DNA from: Pseudomonas_T sp032052615
Lineage (GTDB): Bacteria > Pseudomonadota > Gammaproteobacteria > Pseudomonadales > Pseudomonadaceae
Assembly (NCBI GenBank): GCA_032052615.1
Contig: DAMBWF010000002.1
Location: 310,001 to 374,000, forward strand
Length of the DNA stretch: 64,000 nucleotides
Reading direction: 5' to 3'
Shown: positions 33,920 to 44,550 of the stretch, one piece after another
Layout of the letters: each line of letters opens with the position of its first letter
Position numbering within the stretch: the stretch's first letter is position 1
Program-made: the position numbers and the translations under genes
The notes under the pieces: model-generated
Databases searched by the model: none
Told to the model about the DNA's origin: nothing
What the model saw: the letters and a program-made list of their open reading frames with translations, nothing else

Positions 33920-34396
33920 ATGACCGAACAAGCCCCCAACGGCGCCGCCGTCGATAACGACCAGAACCCGCAGTTCTCCCTGCAGCGCCTGTATGTGCGC
34001 GACCTGTCCTTCGAAGCGCCGAAGAGCCCGGAAATCTTCCGCCAGGAGTGGAACCCGAACGTCGCCCTGGACCTGAACACCCGTCAGCGCGCGCTGGAAG
34101 GCGACTTCTATGAAGTGGTGCTGACCCTGTCGGTCACCGTGAAGAACGGCGAGGAAACCGCGTTCATCGTCGAGGTGCAGCAGGCCGGTATCTTCCTGAT
34201 CAAGAACCTCGACCCGGCGACCATGAGCCACACCCTGGGCGCGTTCTGCCCGAACATCCTGTTCCCCTATGCCCGCGAAGCCCTGGACAACCTGGTGGTG
34301 CGCGGCTCGTTCCCGGCGCTGATGTTGTCCCCGGTGAACTTCGACGCGCTCTATGCCCAGCAACTGGAGCGCATGCAGGCGGCCGGCGAGGCCTGA
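33920..34396 (+). CDS. secB: Protein-export chaperone SecB
   Basis: 158 aa. Typical segments are FSLQRLYVRDLSFEAPKSPEIFRQEWNPNVALDLNTRQR, FIVEVQQAGIFLIKNLDPATMSHTLGAFCPNILFPYAREALDNLVVRGSFPALMLSPVNFDALYAQQLE. The homotetramer keeps preproteins unfolded and delivers them to SecA. It is last in the rhodanese-grxC-secB operon, 24 bp after grxC, and is followed by a strong terminator. Confidence 0.98.
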   Translation: MTEQAPNGAAVDNDQNPQFSLQRLYVRDLSFEAPKSPEIFRQEWNPNVALDLNTRQRALEGDFYEVVLTLSVTVKNGEETAFIVEVQQAGIFLIKNLDPATMSHTLGAFCPNILFPYAREALDNLVVRGSFPALMLSPVNFDALYAQQLERMQAAGEA

Positions 34397-34419
34397 TCGC
34401 CCGCTCCGCTCGCGAAACG

Positions 34420-34444
34420 AAAAGGCGCCCTCGGGCGCCTTTTT
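34420..34444. terminator. Rho-independent terminator after secB
   Basis: AAAAGGCGCCC-TC-GGGCGCCTTTTT; its symmetric A/T flanks allow it to serve both secB and the convergent emfourin gene. Confidence 0.9.
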
Positions 34445-34456
34445 CATGCCTGCGGC

Positions 34457-34777
34457 TCAGGTCTGCCGTTCGCGCCAGAGCTTGACCAGCCCGTCCGGCG
34501 CCCGGGTTTCCGGCACCTTCAGATCGAGCACCGGATCGTCGTCCCGCGCCAGTTGCACTTCGATCCGGAAATAGCGCTGGTCGCCATGGCCGGCCCGCTC
34601 GGCATCCGCTTGTTGGACACTGGCCTCCAGCACCTGGCAGATGGCCTGCCGCTCGTCCTCGCTGCACTCTTCCAGGGCGATGGCGGAGGGCCTTGCCAGG
34701 GCCGGCAGGTAGGCCAGCCCGCCCTCGCGCCACAGGTGGATCACCGTCTTGGGGCCCAGGGGCGGCAGGCGGCTCAC
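34457..34777 (-). CDS. Emfourin-like inhibitor of protealysin-type protease
   Basis: 106 aa with no signal peptide. MSRLPPLGPKTVIHLWREGGLAYLPALARPSAIALEECSEDERQAICQVLEAS...YFRIEVQL fits the small protealysin-associated inhibitors (emfourins), which bind the M4 protease active site. Its start overlaps the protease stop by 4 bp, so both are made together. Identification rests on this pairing and the general pattern. Confidence 0.75.
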   Translation of the reverse strand: MSRLPPLGPKTVIHLWREGGLAYLPALARPSAIALEECSEDERQAICQVLEASVQQADAERAGHGDQRYFRIEVQLARDDDPVLDLKVPETRAPDGLVKLWRERQT

Positions 34778-35820
34778 CGCGTCACCCCCACGCTCTTCCA
34801 GGCGCCGCGCAGCGCCCGGTACTCGGCGCCCTCGGTGCCGTACAGGCGCGCGGTCACCTGCTCGGTCAGTGCGGCGAAGGTGGCGAAATCGGCATCATTG
34901 GGCAGGTGCTCATCGCTCAGGGTTTCGTACCAGATGCGTCCGGCCTTCTCCCAGGCGAAGCCCCCCAGGTCGCTGGCCAGAAGGTAGAAAGCGCGGTTGG
35001 GAATCCCCGAGTTGATATGCACCCCGCCGTTGTCCTGGCGGGTCTCGACGAAGTCGCGCATATGCCCTGGCTGCGGGTCCTTGCCCAGCAGGGGATCGTC
35101 GTAGGCGCTGCCCGGTGCCTTCATCGAGCGCAGGCCGACGGCCTTCACCGTGTCGGTGAACAGGCCGGCGCCGATGATCCAGTCGGCCTGGTCCGCGCGC
35201 TGGCGCAGGTGGTATTGCTTGACCAGCACGCCGAACACGTCGGACAGCGATTCGTTCAGCGCGCCCGCCTGGTTCTGGTAGACCAGCCCGGCCTCCTGCT
35301 CGATGATGCCGTGGGACAGCTCATGCCCCACCACGTCCAAGGCGAGGGTGAACCGGTTGAACAGCTTGCCGTCGCCGTCGCCGAAGACCATCTGCGCGCC
35401 GTCCCAGAAGGCGTTCTCGTAATGGTCGCCGTAGTGCACGCTGCCCACCAGGGGCAGGCCGGCGCCGTCGATGGAGTGCCGACCGAAGACTTCCCAGAAG
35501 AACCCATAGGTGGCGCCCAGGTGATCGTAGGCCTCGTCCACCGCCAGGTCGCCGCGCTGGGGCTGGCCTTCATTGCGCACCAGCCGCCCGGGCAGTTCGG
35601 TGCGGCCTTCGGCGTCGTAGATATGGCGTTCGGCGGAGCCGGGCTGGCCGGCGGCGATGGCTGGCCGGGTACCGGGCGCGTGGCCCAGCAGGTTCCGGCG
35701 GTGATCCAGGGACAGGGTGTTGCTGGCGCAACTGCGCAGGTGCTCGTCGCCGTGCCGCGACAGGTGATCGAGGAGGTAGGGGGGCAGAACGCCGGGTCGC
35801 TGGTTGCAGATGATGGTCAT
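34774..35820 (-). CDS. Protealysin-like M4 family metalloprotease
   Basis: 348 aa from the ATG at 35820, read as MTIICNQRPGVLPPYLLDHLSRHGDEHLRSCA. This is a short PPL-type propeptide with no signal peptide, the hallmark of protealysins. Zinc site is VVGHELSHGIIEQEAGLVYQNQAGALNESLSDVFGVLVKQ, with HExxH and the downstream Glu in NESLSD. DNGGVHINSGIPNRAFYLLASDLGG carries the transition-state His. Family members are cytoplasmic or released without Sec and have been linked to bacterial invasion. It is coupled to the emfourin gene and inserted between secB and trmL, which are neighbours in P. aeruginosa. Confidence 0.9.
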   Translation of the reverse strand: MTIICNQRPGVLPPYLLDHLSRHGDEHLRSCASNTLSLDHRRNLLGHAPGTRPAIAAGQPGSAERHIYDAEGRTELPGRLVRNEGQPQRGDLAVDEAYDHLGATYGFFWEVFGRHSIDGAGLPLVGSVHYGDHYENAFWDGAQMVFGDGDGKLFNRFTLALDVVGHELSHGIIEQEAGLVYQNQAGALNESLSDVFGVLVKQYHLRQRADQADWIIGAGLFTDTVKAVGLRSMKAPGSAYDDPLLGKDPQPGHMRDFVETRQDNGGVHINSGIPNRAFYLLASDLGGFAWEKAGRIWYETLSDEHLPNDADFATFAALTEQVTARLYGTEGAEYRALRGAWKSVGVTR

Positions 35821-35917
35821 GAAGTCGCCCTCGTGCGGTGATCGAACTCCGGCGAGGCGCCGGGACGGCTTGTTCAGGTTCGACTCCGCCCGCGCCCGGC
35901 GGTTTTCCCCGCGCCCC

Positions 35918-36379
35918 TCAATCCAGACGGAACGCGTTCTGCCGCCAGGCTTCGTAGACCGCCACGGCGACGCAGTTGGACAGGTTGAGGCTGCGGCATT
36001 CGGGGCGCATCGGCAGGCGCACGCGTCGCTCGGGCGGCAGGGCGTCGCGGACCTCCGCCGGCAGGCCACGGCTTTCCGGGCCGAACAGGAAGGCGTCGCC
36101 GGGGCGGTACGCGACCTCGTGGAACGGCTGCGAACCCTTGGTGGTGAAGGCGAACACCCGAGGCTGGCCGAGGGCGGCGAGACAGGCGTCGAGGTCCGGA
36201 TGGCGGCGCAAGGTGGCGTATTCGTGGTAATCCAGCCCGGCGCGACGCAGGCGCTTGTCGTCCAGCTCGTAGCCCAGGGGTTCGATCAGGTGGAGATGGC
36301 AGCCGGTGTTGGCGCACAGCCTGATAATGTTGCCGGTGTTGGGTGGAATTTCCGGTTGGAAGAGGATGACGTGGAACAT
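35918..36379 (-). CDS. trmL: tRNA (cytidine/uridine-34 2'-O)-methyltransferase TrmL
   Basis: 153 aa from the ATG at 36379 (MFHVILFQPEIPPNTGNIIRLCANTGCHLHLIEPLGYELDDKRLRRAGLDYHEYA). A minimal SPOUT enzyme with the trefoil-knot motifs FLFGPESRGLP and RLPMRPECRSLNLSNCVAVAVYEAWRQ. It methylates the wobble base of tRNA-Leu isoacceptors. The start codon overlaps that of the opposite-strand gene at 36378. Confidence 0.97.
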   Translation of the reverse strand: MFHVILFQPEIPPNTGNIIRLCANTGCHLHLIEPLGYELDDKRLRRAGLDYHEYATLRRHPDLDACLAALGQPRVFAFTTKGSQPFHEVAYRPGDAFLFGPESRGLPAEVRDALPPERRVRLPMRPECRSLNLSNCVAVAVYEAWRQNAFRLD

Positions 36380-36821
36380 GGCTGGCTCCGAACCCGAGGA
36401 CGGGCGGCATTCTACCGCCGAAGAGGACGATCCGCGGCCGCGTCTGTGGCCCAGGGTGGTGTTCTCCCTGGCGCTGTTCGGGTTGCTGGTGGGGATGATG
36501 GCGGGCCGCCTGACAACGCCCGAACCGGCACGCCTGGAACAGGTGGAGATCCTCGCCGACGGGCTGGCACTGCGCTTCAATGTCGAGCCGAACAGGTACG
36601 CGGAGCACCTCGATGGTGCGTTCGCCATGCTATTCCAAGCGACCGGAGAAGACGCGGCCGGCCGCCTGCGCCTGGCCAGCGGGCCGGCCAACTGGCGCCT
36701 TCAGCGCACCGAGCGGGGGTTGCTGCTGCATCTGGTGGCCGCCCGCCCGCTACGCGCCGAATGGCGCGGCGAGGCGGGGGACGGAGCGTGGCGACTGATC
36801 ATCAGCGCCCGGGAGGAATAA
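36378..36821 (+). CDS. Hypothetical inner-membrane protein divergent from trmL
   Basis: 147 aa, MAGSEPEDGRHSTAEEDDPRPRLWPRVVFSLALFGLLVGMMAGRLTTPE. One membrane helix at about residues 26-43 is followed by a periplasmic domain (ARLEQVEILADGLALRFNVEPNRYAEHLDGAFAMLFQATGEDAAGRLRL). It shares its start region with trmL head to head, so one of the two 5' ends may be leaderless or lie slightly further in. A gene of this kind sits in the same place in P. aeruginosa. Function unknown. Confidence 0.7.
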   Translation: MAGSEPEDGRHSTAEEDDPRPRLWPRVVFSLALFGLLVGMMAGRLTTPEPARLEQVEILADGLALRFNVEPNRYAEHLDGAFAMLFQATGEDAAGRLRLASGPANWRLQRTERGLLLHLVAARPLRAEWRGEAGDGAWRLIISAREE

Positions 36822-37117
36822 AAGGGGGGAATCCCCGGCCTGCCTGTACCAAGGCCCCCAAAACCGTAGGTGCGATTCTCTATGCAGAGGGCGTGCCAGG
36901 TTGGGCGTCGCGGGTATGTCTCGAGAGCGTCTGGCGTTACCGACCGGCCCGGCAGGGCCGAGCCGGTACGACCCGCGGATTGCGCCAACGAAGGCCCATA
37001 GCCGCGCGGCCTGCATGAAACAGCGGATGGCCCGGTTTCGCGACGGCGCGACGCTTGCGCTATCGGCACCGTCGCGTGGGTTCGGCAAGCCAGGCCTGGC
37101 CGCTCGGGCCATGAAGC

Positions 37118-38550
<1,433 letters not shown>

Positions 38551-38554
<4 letters not shown>

Positions 38555-39633
38555 GGGGCAGTGGCTCCTTGTTCCAGCGGCAGGAAGATCGAGAAGGCGG
38601 TATGCCCGGGATGGCTCTCGCATTCGATCAGGCCCTGGTGCTGACTGATGATGGTCTGGGTGATCGCCAGGCCCAGGCCGGTGCCGTCCGGACGGCCGCT
38701 GACCATGGGATAGAAGAGGGTGTCCTGGAGTTCGACGGGTATGCCGGGGCCGTTATCGATGATGTCCATCTTGGCCACCAGGCGGTGGCGGACGTGGCCG
38801 ATGGTGAACTGACGCAGGGCGCGCGAACGCAGGGTGATGCGCCCGGGGCGCCGGTCGAGGGTGGCCAGCGCCTGCATGGCGTTGCGCACGATGTTGAGCA
38901 CCGCCTGGATCATCTGCTCGCGGTCGATCAGCACCTCGGGAATGCTCGGGTCGTAGTCCCGCACCAGCGTCACGCCCCCCTGGCTCTCGGCTTCCACCAG
39001 GTGGCTGACGCGCTCCAACACTTCGTGGAGGTTGGTGGGCGCCAGGGACGGCAGCTTGTTCGAGCCGAGCATGCGGTCCACCAGGTTCCGCAGGCGATCG
39101 GCTTCCTCGATGATGACGTCGGTATAGTCCCGCAGGCCCGGCTCCGGCAGTTCCCGGGCCAGCAACTGCGCCGCGCCGCGAATGCCGCCCAGGGGGTTCT
39201 TGATCTCGTGGGCGAGCCCGCGCACCAGCATCTTGGTGGTTTCCTGCTTGGACAGTTGCGCCTCTTCCTTGGTGATCCGCAGCAGGCGGTCGCGAGGATG
39301 CACCTCCAGTAGCAACAGGGTGCGGTGGCGGCTGAGGATCGGGGTCACCGCGTAGTCGACGGTGAGGGTCTGGCCGGCCAGGGAGGTCAGTTGCGCCTCC
39401 CGCTTGGTGAACGGGTGGGCCTGCTCCACGGCCTGGCGCAGGGCGCCGAGGGCTTCCGGGGACTCGGTGAACAGTTCGCTGATGAACTGCCCGTGGCTGC
39501 GCTGGCCACTCACCGCCAGAAGCATCTCCGCCGCCGGGTTCATGTATTCCAGGCGAAGCCCGGCGTCCAATAACAGGGTTGCAGTGGTCAGGTTATCCAG
39601 CAGCAGCCGGTGCAGGGTGTCGTCGATGGTCAT
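38551..39633 (-). CDS. ntrB: Nitrogen regulation sensor kinase NtrB
   Basis: 360 aa, soluble. N-terminal PAS domain (LHRLLLDNLTTATLLLDAGLRLEYMNPAAEMLLAVSG). Phosphorylated His in MLVRGLAHEIKNPLGGIRGAAQLLARELPE. Kinase N box VLNIVRNAMQAL, DNGPGIP and GRPDGTGLGLAITQTI complete the ATPase domain. It phosphorylates NtrC under nitrogen limitation, controlled by PII. Confidence 0.97.
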
Positions 39634-39874
39634 GGGGACGGGAAGGACCTCTCGCTAGGGGCCGCCTGCGTCGCGAGCGACGCAGCGGGTGGCGGGCGAC
39701 GCGGTCACCGGGGCCATCGGCGCCTGGGAGACGCCGACATCAGCGGAAAAATGCAAGAAGCAAACCAGGCTGCCCGAAGCGGTGCGTGGCCGGCGTCTCG
39801 GCCGAAGCCGCGCATCCCAAGAGGGCGTCTGGCGCGCGCCCGTCGCGTGGGTGCCCCATGCCGGTGCGCGCTGC

Positions 39875-40486
39875 TCAGATAAAGGGCACGAAGGGGACGT
39901 CCGGCTTCTCCGGCGGCTTGTCCTTGAGCGGGCATTCGGGACGGACGCCGTAATCGCCCTTCTGGCAAGGGCGGACGCGACGCTTCTGCTCCAGGGAGAC
40001 CTTCTGCACGTGAAGCGGCTGGCTGGGGGTGCGTTCCAGAATGCGGCCTTGGGCGTCGAGGATCTCCACGGCCAAGGTATGGGTGCCCCGGTCCAGGTTG
40101 GTCAACGGGAAGACCGGGCTGCGACCCTCGCCCGCCGGCTTGCCGTCCAGTTGCAGCCGATAGGCGTGACCGGGTTGCAGCCCCGGTTCGCTGCTGGCGG
40201 TGACGATGACGTCGCCGGTGCCGTTGGTGAGGGTGACGTCCGGCTCGGGCACGATGATCCGCAGCAGGGTATAGTACGGCGGCAGCACAGGCGGCGGCGA
40301 TAGCCGCTGGACAGGCGTCGGAGGTGCCGGCATGGCGTTGGAGGGCGCCATTTCCAGGCGCTGGGCGTTGCCGGCGGCGGGTCGGTCGGTGAAAACCCGG
40401 TTGCCGTCCCGGTCGAGGTAGGTATAGACCTCGGCCCGGACCGGCAGGGCCAGCGCCAGCAGAGCGAGCAGCAGTAGGCGGGCCAC
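39875..40486 (-). CDS. DUF4124 domain periplasmic protein (second of pair)
   Basis: 203 aa. Signal peptide MARLLLLALLALALPVRA, then the DUF4124 motif EVYTYLDRDGNRVFTDRPAAGNAQRLEM. A Pro-rich spacer and a beta-sandwich-like region follow (YTLLRIIVPEPDVTLTNGTGDVIVTASSEPGLQPGHAYRLQLDGKPAGE). It lies 2 bp after a paralog of the same layout. Exported; function unknown. Confidence 0.88.
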   Translation of the reverse strand: MARLLLLALLALALPVRAEVYTYLDRDGNRVFTDRPAAGNAQRLEMAPSNAMPAPPTPVQRLSPPPVLPPYYTLLRIIVPEPDVTLTNGTGDVIVTASSEPGLQPGHAYRLQLDGKPAGEGRSPVFPLTNLDRGTHTLAVEILDAQGRILERTPSQPLHVQKVSLEQKRRVRPCQKGDYGVRPECPLKDKPPEKPDVPFVPFI

Positions 40487-40488
40487 GG

Positions 40489-41019
40489 TCAGGGCGCCCT
40501 GCGCGCGGGGCTGTTCACGCTGATCCGCTGCACGGTGACGGTGACCGGCGCGCTCTGTTGCAGCGACCGGCCCTGGGCCAGCACCTCGGCCACCAGGGTG
40601 TGCTCGCCACGGGCGGCTTCCGTGATCTGGAAATAGGGGATATTGGTCGGCTGGCCATAGGGCTGGCCGTCCATCAACAGGCGCAGGCTATGGCCCGGTC
40701 GCAGGCGCGGCTCGAGGGCGACACTGACGGTGAAGGAGCCATTGTTGCTGCGCAGGGCCTCGTCGGTGGGCAGGTTCACCAGTTGCAGCACGGTGTAGCG
40801 CCCCTCCGGGTCTTCCTGGGCTTTTTCCGGCGCGCTGGCTGGCTTCTGGCTTTCCACGGTGTTGGTCGGCGGCAGCTCCACGGGTTGCGCCCGCTCGCCT
40901 TCCGGCGGCTGGTTGGTGAAGACCGTGTTGCCCTTGGCATCGGTGTACTTGTAGATCTGGGCGCCGGCCGGCAGGGCGAGGGCCAGGGCTAGCGAGAGGC
41001 CGATGATCGCGGAACGCAT
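40489..41019 (-). CDS. DUF4124 domain periplasmic protein (first of pair)
   Basis: 176 aa. Signal peptide MRSAIIGLSLALALALPAGA, DUF4124 motif QIYKYTDAKGNTVFTNQPPEGERAQPVELPP, then a domain parallel to its downstream paralog (YTVLQLVNLPTDEALRSNNGSFTVSVALEPRLRPGHSLRLLMDGQPYGQ). The pair lies between ntrB and glnA and is a tandem duplication common in Pseudomonas. Function unknown. Confidence 0.88.
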   Translation of the reverse strand: MRSAIIGLSLALALALPAGAQIYKYTDAKGNTVFTNQPPEGERAQPVELPPTNTVESQKPASAPEKAQEDPEGRYTVLQLVNLPTDEALRSNNGSFTVSVALEPRLRPGHSLRLLMDGQPYGQPTNIPYFQITEAARGEHTLVAEVLAQGRSLQQSAPVTVTVQRISVNSPARRAP

Positions 41020-41141
41020 GTCGCTCTCCGGGTGACTGGGTGCGTATGACGTTCAAGGGTTGCACCGGGCGCGCCGGCTGGCAAGCGCGGGCCACCGCGG
41101 CTGTGCGTTCGCTCGAAAAAACGGGGCTGCGACTGGCCACG

Positions 41142-41168
41142 AAAAAGGGCCTTCCGCAGGAGGCCCTT
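41142..41168 (-). terminator. Rho-independent terminator of glnA
   Basis: AAGGGCCT-loop-AGGCCCTT; read on the minus strand it is followed by a T run, 46 bp after the glnA stop. Confidence 0.85.
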
Positions 41169-41213
41169 GGCAAGGCGCCCGCATCGGCGGGCGCGCGTCC
41201 GAAGACGCCTGGA

Positions 41214-42617
41214 TCAGACGCTGTAGTACAGCTCGTATTCCAGCGGGTGCACGAAGGTGCGCACCTTGATTTCTTCTTCGCTCTTGAGCTCGATGTAGGC
41301 ATCGATGAAGTCGTCGCTGAACACGCCGCCCTTGGTGAGGAACGCGCGGCCCTTGTCCAGTTCTTCCAGCGCCTCCTTGAGGCTGCCGCACACCTGCGGG
41401 ATTTCCTTGGCCTCTTCCGGCGGCAGGTCGTACAGGTTCTTGTCGGCGGCGTCGCCGGGGTGGATCTTGTTCTGGATGCCGTCCAGGCCGGCCATCAGCA
41501 GCGCGGCGAAGGCCAGGTAGGGGTTGGCCGCCGGGTCCGGGAAGCGCGCCTCGATGCGGCGGGCCTTCGGGCTGGAGACATACGGGATGCGGATCGAGGC
41601 GGAGCGGTTGCGGGCGGAGTAGGCCAGCATCACCGGCGCCTCGAAGCCCGGGACCAGGCGCTTGTAGGAGTTGGTGGACGGGTTGGTGAAACCGTTCAGC
41701 GCCTTGCCGTGCTTGATGATGCCGCCGATGAAATACAGGGCGGTCTCGGACAGGCCGGCATAGCCGTCGCCGGCGAAGGTGTTCTTGCCGTCCTTGGAGA
41801 TGGACATGTGCACGTGCATGCCCGAGCCGTTGTCGCCGTACAGGGGCTTGGGCATGAAGGTTACGGTCTTGCCGTAGGCGTCGGCGACGTTATGCACGCA
41901 GTACTTCAGGGTCTGGACTTCGTCGGCCTTGGCCACCAGGGTGTTGAATTTCACGCCGATCTCGTTCTGCCCGGCGGTCGCCACTTCGTGGTGGTGGACT
42001 TCCACGACCTGGCCCATTTCTTCCAGGGCGTTGCACATGGCGGTGCGGATTTCGTGATCGTGATCGACCGGCGGTACCGGGAAGTAGCCGCCCTTGACGC
42101 CCGGGCGGTGGCCCCGGTTGCCGCTCTCGAAGTCGGCGTCGGTGTTCCAAGAAGCCTGCTCGGAGAAAATCTTGAACATCGAGCCGGAAATGTCGGACTT
42201 GAACTTCACCTCGTCGAAGATGAAGAACTCGGGCTCCGGGCCGACGAACACGGTGTCGCCGATGCCGGTGGACTTGAGGTATTCCTCGGCGCGGCGGGCG
42301 ATGGCGCGCGGGTCGCGGTCGTAGCCCTGCATGGTGGAGGGCTCGATGATGTCGCACACCAGGATCAGGGTCGGCTCCTCGGTGAACGGATCGAGCACGG
42401 CGGTGCTGTCGTCCGGCATCAGGATCATGTCGGAGGCCTCGATGCCCTTCCAGCCGGCGACGGAGGAACCGTCGAACATCTTGCCGTGTTCGAAGAAGTC
42501 GTCATCGGCGTCGCGGGCGGGCATGGTGAGGTGTTGCTGTTTGCCCTTGGTATCGGTGAAGCGCAGGTCAATCCACTTCACATCGTTATCTTTGATCAGT
42601 TGAAGCGACTTCGACAT
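41214..42617 (-). CDS. glnA: Glutamine synthetase type I
   Basis: 467 aa, usual GSI-beta length. Motifs: DGSSVAGWKGIEASDMILMPD, MFIFDEVKF-type metal region (GPEPEFFIFDEVKFK), NGSGMHVHMSISKDGKN, KRLVPGFEAPVMLAYSARNRSASIRIPY, and the adenylylation Tyr in KNLYDLPPEEAKEIP. It makes glutamine from glutamate and ammonia. Regulation by NtrBC/sigma-54 is supported by the promoter at 42708-42723 and by ntrBC 1.6 kb away. Confidence 0.98.
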   Translation of the reverse strand: MSKSLQLIKDNDVKWIDLRFTDTKGKQQHLTMPARDADDDFFEHGKMFDGSSVAGWKGIEASDMILMPDDSTAVLDPFTEEPTLILVCDIIEPSTMQGYDRDPRAIARRAEEYLKSTGIGDTVFVGPEPEFFIFDEVKFKSDISGSMFKIFSEQASWNTDADFESGNRGHRPGVKGGYFPVPPVDHDHEIRTAMCNALEEMGQVVEVHHHEVATAGQNEIGVKFNTLVAKADEVQTLKYCVHNVADAYGKTVTFMPKPLYGDNGSGMHVHMSISKDGKNTFAGDGYAGLSETALYFIGGIIKHGKALNGFTNPSTNSYKRLVPGFEAPVMLAYSARNRSASIRIPYVSSPKARRIEARFPDPAANPYLAFAALLMAGLDGIQNKIHPGDAADKNLYDLPPEEAKEIPQVCGSLKEALEELDKGRAFLTKGGVFSDDFIDAYIELKSEEEIKVRTFVHPLEYELYYSV

Positions 42618-42707
42618 GGTGTCCTCCAGGTGGCGGGAGCCGGCTAGCGCGTTCCCGAAATACGGTTCGCCACGGATACTCCGCGCGGACTCTCTGCCTC
42701 ACAAGGG

Positions 42708-42723
42708 AGCAATATGCATGCCA
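42708..42723 (-). promoter_or_regulatory. Sigma-54 promoter of glnA
   Basis: On the minus strand TGGCATGCATATTGCT, with GG at -24 and GC at -12 correctly spaced, ends 91 bp upstream of the glnA ATG. It matches the sigma-54 consensus TGGCAYR-N4-TTGCW. NtrC sites further upstream could not be assigned. Confidence 0.85.
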
Positions 42724-42860
42724 GTGCCCCGGAACGGGCGCCGACACGCTGGCATCGCCGGTCGAGCCGCTTCCCGGCCGGGGGCTCCCGAACGGCCGCA
42801 CCATAATAGGACGACAGAACGGAGCGAACGCTCCCTTTCGGGGCGTTGTCCGTTCGAACG

Positions 42861-42897
42861 CAAGGTTTGGTCAAACCTTGAACAATTCCGCTATAAT
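42861..42897 (+). promoter_or_regulatory. thiI promoter region with 20-bp inverted repeat
   Basis: CAAGGTTTG-GT-CAAACCTTG (42861-42880) is a near-perfect palindrome overlapping the expected -35 region of a TATAAT box at 42892-42897. The thiI ATG follows 43 bp later. The palindrome may bind a regulator; the -35 itself is weak. Confidence 0.5.
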
Positions 42898-42940
42898 TCG
42901 CGCCCCTGTTTTTCGGTCGTCCCGCCTCGCGGCTTTTTGC

Positions 42941-44395
42941 ATGAAACTGATCGTCAAAGTTTTCCCGGAAATCACCGTCAAGAGCCGCCCGGTGCGCAAG
43001 CAGTTCATTCGTCAATTGGCGAAGAACATCCGCAGCGTGCTGCGCGATCTGGACCCGGAGCTGCAGGTCGCCGGTGTCTGGGACAATCTGGATGTGGAAA
43101 CCGCGCGGAGCGAGCCGAAGGTGCTCGCCGAGATGATCGAGCGGCTGCGCTGCATGCCGGGCATCGTGCATTTCCTCGAGGTCCACGAGTACCCGCTGGG
43201 CGATTTCGACGACATCCTCGACAAATGCCGCCTGCACTACGGTGACCGTCTGCCCGGGAAGATTTTCTCGGTGCGCTGCAAGCGCGGTGGCAAGCATTCC
43301 TTTAGCTCCATGGACGTGGAGCGCTACGTCGGCAGCCAGTTGCGCCAGCAGTGCGGCGCCGCCGGCGTGTCCTTGGACGCCCCGGAAGTGGAAGTCCGCC
43401 TGGAAATCCGCGACCAGCGCCTGTTCATCGTCCATCGCCAGCACGACAGCATCGGCGGCTATCCACTGGGCTCCCTGGAGCAGACCCTGGTGCTGATGTC
43501 CGGGGGCTTCGACTCCACCGTCGCCGCTTATCAAATGATGCGGCGCGGCATGCTCACCCATTTCTGCTTCTTCAACCTGGGCGGCCGCGCCCACGAGTTG
43601 GGGGTGATGGAAGTCGCCCACTACCTCTGGCAGAAGTTCGGCCGCTCGCACCGGGTGCTGTTCATCAGCGTGCCCTTCGAGGAAGTGCTGGCGGAAATCC
43701 TCGGCAAGGTGGACAACAGCCAGATGGGCGTGGTGCTCAAGCGCATGATGCTGCGCGCCGCCACCCGTATCGCCGAGCGCCTGCAGATCGACGCCCTGGT
43801 GACCGGCGAGGCGATTTCCCAAGTCTCCAGCCAGACCCTGCCGAACCTCACGGTGATCGACGCCGCCACCGACATGCTGGTCCTGCGCCCGCTGGTGGCC
43901 AGTCACAAGCAGGACATCATCGATACCGCCTATGCCATCGGGACCGCCGAGTTCGCCAAGCACATGCCGGAGTACTGTGGCGTGATCTCGGTGAACCCCA
44001 CCACTCGCGCCAAGCGCGGCCGCGTCGAACACGAGGAAAGCCAGTTCGACATGGCGGTGCTCGACCGCGCCGTGGAGCGGGCGCGGCAGATGGCGGTGGA
44101 CCGGGTGATCGACGAGCTCGGCCGCGACCTGCAGGTCGAGGAAGTGCGCGAGGCGTTGCCGGGGCATATCGTGCTGGACATTCGCCATCCCGACGACAGC
44201 GAGGACCGGCCCCTGGACCTGAACGGCGTGGAGGTCCGCCCGCTGCCGTTCTACGCCATCAACAATCGCTTCAAGGACCTGGACGAGAGCCGCCAGTACC
44301 TCCTGTACTGCGAGAAGGGCGTGATGAGCCGTCTGCACGCCCACCACCTGCTCAGCGAGGGCCATGCGAATGTTCGCGTCTATCGCCCGCATTAA
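42941..44395 (+). CDS. thiI: tRNA 4-thiouridine synthetase / thiamine thiazole sulfurtransferase ThiI
   Basis: 484 aa from the ATG at 42941. N-terminal ferredoxin-like and THUMP domains run to about residue 165. The PP-loop ATPase motif is VLMSGGFDSTVAAYQMM. The conserved Cys is in MPEYCGVISVNPTTRAKRG, and a C-terminal rhodanese domain has its active Cys in YLLYCEKGVMSRLHAHHL. It transfers sulfur to U8 of tRNA and to ThiS. It is the long, rhodanese-containing form, as in E. coli. Confidence 0.97.
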   Translation: MKLIVKVFPEITVKSRPVRKQFIRQLAKNIRSVLRDLDPELQVAGVWDNLDVETARSEPKVLAEMIERLRCMPGIVHFLEVHEYPLGDFDDILDKCRLHYGDRLPGKIFSVRCKRGGKHSFSSMDVERYVGSQLRQQCGAAGVSLDAPEVEVRLEIRDQRLFIVHRQHDSIGGYPLGSLEQTLVLMSGGFDSTVAAYQMMRRGMLTHFCFFNLGGRAHELGVMEVAHYLWQKFGRSHRVLFISVPFEEVLAEILGKVDNSQMGVVLKRMMLRAATRIAERLQIDALVTGEAISQVSSQTLPNLTVIDAATDMLVLRPLVASHKQDIIDTAYAIGTAEFAKHMPEYCGVISVNPTTRAKRGRVEHEESQFDMAVLDRAVERARQMAVDRVIDELGRDLQVEEVREALPGHIVLDIRHPDDSEDRPLDLNGVEVRPLPFYAINNRFKDLDESRQYLLYCEKGVMSRLHAHHLLSEGHANVRVYRPH

Positions 44396-44550
44396 GCGCG
44401 CCGGGCTGCTGGGCGGCAGTATCCGCCACCGCCCTCCCGACCGCGCCTGAAGCCTCGCGGCGCGCCCGGGGCGGGCGCCCACCGACTCGTTGAAATCTCT
44501 GCCTGTCAGCCTGGACGGGCTCACCGTTTTCTCCACCGAGACCTAGCACA

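Noticed and set aside
36822..37117. Short frames between the trmL-divergent gene and ntrC
   Set aside because: Low-complexity Arg/Ala/Gly sequence on both strands, no start signals; nothing supported was found here.
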